Shown here piece by piece: positions 24,011-26,873 of a stretch of 26,873 nt of DNA. Positions within the stretch are counted from its first letter, which is position 1; every line of letters begins with the position of its first letter. A program made the position numbers and the translations under genes. The stretch comes from a virus: IMG/VR virus record IMGVR_UViG_3300017743_000097, positions 1-26,873 of that record; one strand, given 5' to 3'. The notes below the pieces were generated by a model. It made no database searches and was not told where the DNA came from. It saw nothing but the letters and a program-made list of their open reading frames with translations.

Positions 24011-25870
24011 ATGGCAGAAGAACCAAAACAAAATAAACTATTCGGTGCATTAAAAAGACTATTTGCATCAGGCGTGGTTGTTCGTAATGTCGGTGGAAAG
24101 AAACTAAAAGTCGCAGATACCGATAACTTACAATACTCAAAACGTACACGCGATAAGTATCAACGAATGCACACTCTTTATTCAGACTATGCAAGTGGTT
24201 TTAATAACATTGGATTCCAAGCAGCTAGATTAGAATTGTTTAGTGATTATGAAGTAATGGATACTGATCCGATTATTTCAAGTGCATTAGACATTTATGC
24301 TGACGAATCTACTACAAAAAGTGAGTTCGGTGAAATACTCAAAATCACAAGTCAGGATTCAAACGTAAAAGGTATTCTTGAAAATTTGTTTTACGATATA
24401 CTGAATGTTGAGTTTAATTTATGGGGGTGGATTCGTAATATGTGTAAGTACGGAGATTTTTATTTGCATTTAGAAATTGAACCTGAGTATGGAGTATTAA
24501 ATGTAAAACCTGTGTCAACCTATGAAATGACTCGCATAGAAGACCTTGATCCTGATAATCCACAACTTGTTATGTTTAAACAAGAAGGTCAATATCGTGC
24601 AGATTACGAAAACTATGAAATAGCACACTTTAGATTATTGGGTGATACAAATTATTTACCTTACGGAAAGAGCATGGTAGAGGCCGGCAGAAGAACTTGG
24701 AAGCAACTTCAACTTATGGAAGATGCTATGCTTATTCACAGAATAATGAGAGCACCTGAAAAACGAATGTTTTATATTGATATTGGTAACATTCCACCAA
24801 ATGAAGTTGATAACTTTATGCAAAAAGTTATTAATAAAATGAAGAAAGTTCCGTTTGTTGATGAAAAAACAGGAGATTATAATCTTAAGTTCAATTTACA
24901 AAATATGACCGAAGATTTCTTTTTACCTGTTCGTGGTGGAGATAGTGGAACACGAATTGAAAATCTAGGTGCTATGACTTATGATGGAACAGATGATATT
25001 GAGTACGTTAAAAATAAAATGATGGCCGCACTCAAAGTTCCGAAAGCATTTCTTGGATACGATGAAACTATAACAGGTAAAGCAACACTCGCAGCTGAAG
25101 ATATTCGTTTCGCACGGACTATTGAACGAATTCAAAGAATCGCAGTCAGTGAACTTACCAAGATTGCAATAGTTCATTTATATTCACAAGGATATACAGA
25201 TGCTAAATTAGTAGATTTTAGTTTAAAGTTAACCAATCCTTCTACAATTTTTGAAGAAGAACGTGTTAGAATACTTTCCGAAAAACTAAACACCGCACGT
25301 GACATGATTGATGCAAAAATGTTTTCCAAGGATTGGGTATACGATAAAATATTCGGTCTTCCCGAAGATGAAATCAACGAAATACGTAGCAATTTTGTAG
25401 ATGATGCTAAAGAATATTTTAGATTGGAAAGTATTCAAAATGAAGGAAATGATCCAGCAGACCCTACACAAAACCAAGACTCAGAAGAAGAAAATAGTTG
25501 GGGATTTGGTGAGTTCGATAAAATGACTGACGAAGAAAAAGCACGTGCAAAGGAACGAGAAAAAGAAGAAAAAAAACGAAAAAATGCTGATAAAGAGTAT
25601 GATCATCCAGATGACAAACCAATGGGTCGCGACCCACTTGGTGCAGATGAACGTAGAGTCAATGGCAGAGATTGGGGAGATAGTCCACTAAAACTAGAAG
25701 CAGATTTGGCAAAGTTAGACAACTTTTTGAAAGAAAAAACAAAACAAAAACCAAACAAAAAAACAACTGAAATGTCTAAGTTAATATGCGAAGAAACATC
25801 TAAAAGTGAAGAAAAAAATGATGCTAAAAATATTAACTACATGGATGATAATAATTTAATTGAAAAATAA
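24011..25870 (+). CDS. 20: Portal vertex protein (gp20-like)
   Basis: 619 residues; T4 gp20 is 524. It forms the dodecameric ring at the unique capsid vertex through which DNA enters, and it nucleates prohead assembly. Family features: DTDPIISSALDIYADES (84-100), WIRNMCKYGDFYLHLEIE (about 140-157), then MRAPEKRMFYIDIGNIPPNE, a DEKTGDYNLKFNLQNMTEDF segment, LPVRGGDSGTRIENLGA, and ALKVPKAFLGYDE, all typical of T4-like portals. The C-terminal ~150 residues are highly charged and low in complexity, longer than in T4, and may extend into the head. No Shine-Dalgarno is visible at the start. It follows terminase and lipoprotein genes. Confidence 0.93.
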   Translation: MAEEPKQNKLFGALKRLFASGVVVRNVGGKKLKVADTDNLQYSKRTRDKYQRMHTLYSDYASGFNNIGFQAARLELFSDYEVMDTDPIISSALDIYADESTTKSEFGEILKITSQDSNVKGILENLFYDILNVEFNLWGWIRNMCKYGDFYLHLEIEPEYGVLNVKPVSTYEMTRIEDLDPDNPQLVMFKQEGQYRADYENYEIAHFRLLGDTNYLPYGKSMVEAGRRTWKQLQLMEDAMLIHRIMRAPEKRMFYIDIGNIPPNEVDNFMQKVINKMKKVPFVDEKTGDYNLKFNLQNMTEDFFLPVRGGDSGTRIENLGAMTYDGTDDIEYVKNKMMAALKVPKAFLGYDETITGKATLAAEDIRFARTIERIQRIAVSELTKIAIVHLYSQGYTDAKLVDFSLKLTNPSTIFEEERVRILSEKLNTARDMIDAKMFSKDWVYDKIFGLPEDEINEIRSNFVDDAKEYFRLESIQNEGNDPADPTQNQDSEEENSWGFGEFDKMTDEEKARAKEREKEEKKRKNADKEYDHPDDKPMGRDPLGADERRVNGRDWGDSPLKLEADLAKLDNFLKEKTKQKPNKKTTEMSKLICEETSKSEEKNDAKNINYMDDNNLIEK

Positions 25871-25887
25871 TTAGTTAAAATCTATTT

Positions 25888-25902
25888 TATATTTATATTT
25901 AT
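25888..25902 (+). promoter_or_regulatory. Tandem overlapping TATATTTAT elements
   Basis: Two copies of TATATTTAT overlap by three bases (25888-25896 and 25894-25902). They lie 29 bases before the GTG at 25932, in the 61-base gap after the portal gene. Confidence 0.45.
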
Positions 25903-25931
25903 AGACGTATATACACAAGACCATCACCGAT

Positions 25932-26801
25932 GTGAAAAAATTAAAACATAGTAAATTTAAGAATACTGGCATTTTATTTGAATTACTCGTAAGACAAATA
26001 ACTGCCGACATCCTCGACGGCGACAACGCTTTGTCAGCAAATAAGTTGCTTAAAAAGCATTTTGCAGAAAACACGTGTCTTGGAAAAGAACAAAGATTAT
26101 ATCAGTTGTTGATTGAAGAATCCACGTCTGATAATACAAAGGCTGAATCATTATTGCAGGTTGTTACAGAAAACCACAAGAAATTAAGTTCTAAGGAACT
26201 TGCGAACGCAAGATATGAGTTGGTAAAGGATATAAAAGAATCATATCCTATAAACGATTTGTTTAGAGCAAAAATCAAAAATTACAAAACATATGCATCA
26301 ATATTCAAATTGTTTGAAAGTCACAATCCTTTAGTTTATTGCGATTCAAAGGAAATATTTGAATCTAAAAATACAATCATTAAAAATTTGGTATCTGCTA
26401 GACCAGATAAAAACGAACTTGCGGAAGTAGATGATTATGAAAAGCAAAATGAAGATCTGAGATTAATTGCTTACAAGTTGTTGGTCGATAATTTTAACAA
26501 AAAGTATAGTAGTTTGAATGAAGATCAGCAATTATTGTTAAAAAATTACATAAACAATGTTTCTAATACAAATAGTCTTAGAGAATACATTAACAAGCAA
26601 GTTCCAAAAATTAAGAGTGAAATTAAAAAATATTCAAGTAGTGTCGTTGACAATGTAGTCACAATTAAATTGAATGAGGTTATTTCTCAACTTGACAAAA
26701 CGACTGAAGGTAAAGTCGTAAAAGATTCGCAGGTATCAACATTATTAATGAGTTATGAATTGATAAAGGAGTTGAAGAAGCACGCGAATGAAAAAAAGTG
26801 A
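25932..26801 (+). CDS. Portal-adjacent head-region protein of unknown function
   Basis: 289 residues from GTG 25932 (MKKLKHSKFKNTGILFELLV). A short stop-limited upstream region leaves GTG as the best start; no Shine-Dalgarno is seen. The protein is highly helical and charged, with no catalytic motif, no Cys cluster and no membrane segment. It sits where T4 has the prohead core and protease genes (67, 68, 21), and its length and helicity would fit a scaffold or core component, but it shows no match to those proteins that I can see. Overlaps the next gene by 14 bases. The N-terminal KFKNTGILFELLVRQITADI looks like a conserved block. Confidence 0.78.
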   Translation: MKKLKHSKFKNTGILFELLVRQITADILDGDNALSANKLLKKHFAENTCLGKEQRLYQLLIEESTSDNTKAESLLQVVTENHKKLSSKELANARYELVKDIKESYPINDLFRAKIKNYKTYASIFKLFESHNPLVYCDSKEIFESKNTIIKNLVSARPDKNELAEVDDYEKQNEDLRLIAYKLLVDNFNKKYSSLNEDQQLLLKNYINNVSNTNSLREYINKQVPKIKSEIKKYSSSVVDNVVTIKLNEVISQLDKTTEGKVVKDSQVSTLLMSYELIKELKKHANEKK

Positions 26802-26873
26802 ACTTAAGACTTTAATTAAAAGCATAGTTTCTGAAATTCTTTCTGATGAAAAGAATTTAGATGAAGTAAACAC
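26788..26873 (+). CDS. Start of a further head-region gene (3' end outside window)
   Basis: An open frame begins at ATG 26788, 14 bases inside the previous gene, and runs to the window end: MKKSELKTLIKSIVSEILSD and eight more residues. A Lys-rich, amphipathic N-terminal helix of this kind recurs on marine T4-like phage proteins. Overlapping start and coding-like sequence support it, but too little is visible to identify it; by position a prohead protease or core protein is possible. Confidence 0.6.
   Translation, partial: MKKSELKTLIKSIVSEILSDEKNLDEVN

Noticed and set aside
1-26873. tRNA genes, CRISPR arrays, integrase and insertion sequences
   Set aside because: Looked for in the gaps and within genes; nothing with the required structure was seen, and gaps are too short.

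Overview
The window looks like part of the genome of a large, tailed, T4-like bacteriophage (class Caudoviricetes, myovirus type). All genes lie on the + strand, are tightly packed with stop/start overlaps, and are AT-rich. The diagnostic genes are a gp17-type large terminase, a gp20-type portal, and a gp47/gp46 (SbcD/SbcC, Mre11/Rad50) recombination nuclease. Very large virion proteins with FG-GAP-like and dockerin-like segments, a shared basic-protein family and an NMNAT/ligase-like fusion resemble uncultured marine T4-like phages. The host cannot be read from the sequence. No tRNA, CRISPR array, integrase or insertion sequence was seen, and no gap without a gene exceeds about 70 bases.

Layout: (1) 1-9515 is a virion structural block: the 3' end of one large structural protein, a giant 2557-residue protein and a small Gly/Ser-rich protein. 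(2) 9560-15205 is a replication/recombination operon with overlapping or abutting ends: RuvC-like resolvase, DnaG-like TOPRIM primase, the N-terminal catalytic part of gp47, a GT9-like glycosyltransferase, and a protein that joins the missing C-terminal part of gp47 to gp46. (3) 15249-21648 holds a zeta-toxin-like P-loop kinase, two small unknowns, a fusion of a nicotinamide-mononucleotide-adenylyltransferase-like domain with a ligase-like nucleotidyltransferase, a very basic protein, one unknown and a zinc-finger/coiled-coil protein, closed by a strong intrinsic terminator. (4) 21715-26873 is the packaging/head block: large terminase, a lipoprotein, portal, a conserved-looking portal-adjacent protein and the start of one further gene.

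The most unusual point is the architecture of the recombination nuclease. The Mre11-like subunit is broken in two, a glycosyltransferase-like gene sits in the break, and the C-terminal remainder is fused in frame to the Rad50-like ATPase. Other notable points are a giant protein whose seven FG-GAP-like blades are interrupted by six copies of a ~150-residue domain I do not recognise, and a TATATTTAT motif in front of six gene groups, twice only 5 bases from the start codon, which suggests a phage-specific late promoter and partly leaderless mRNAs.
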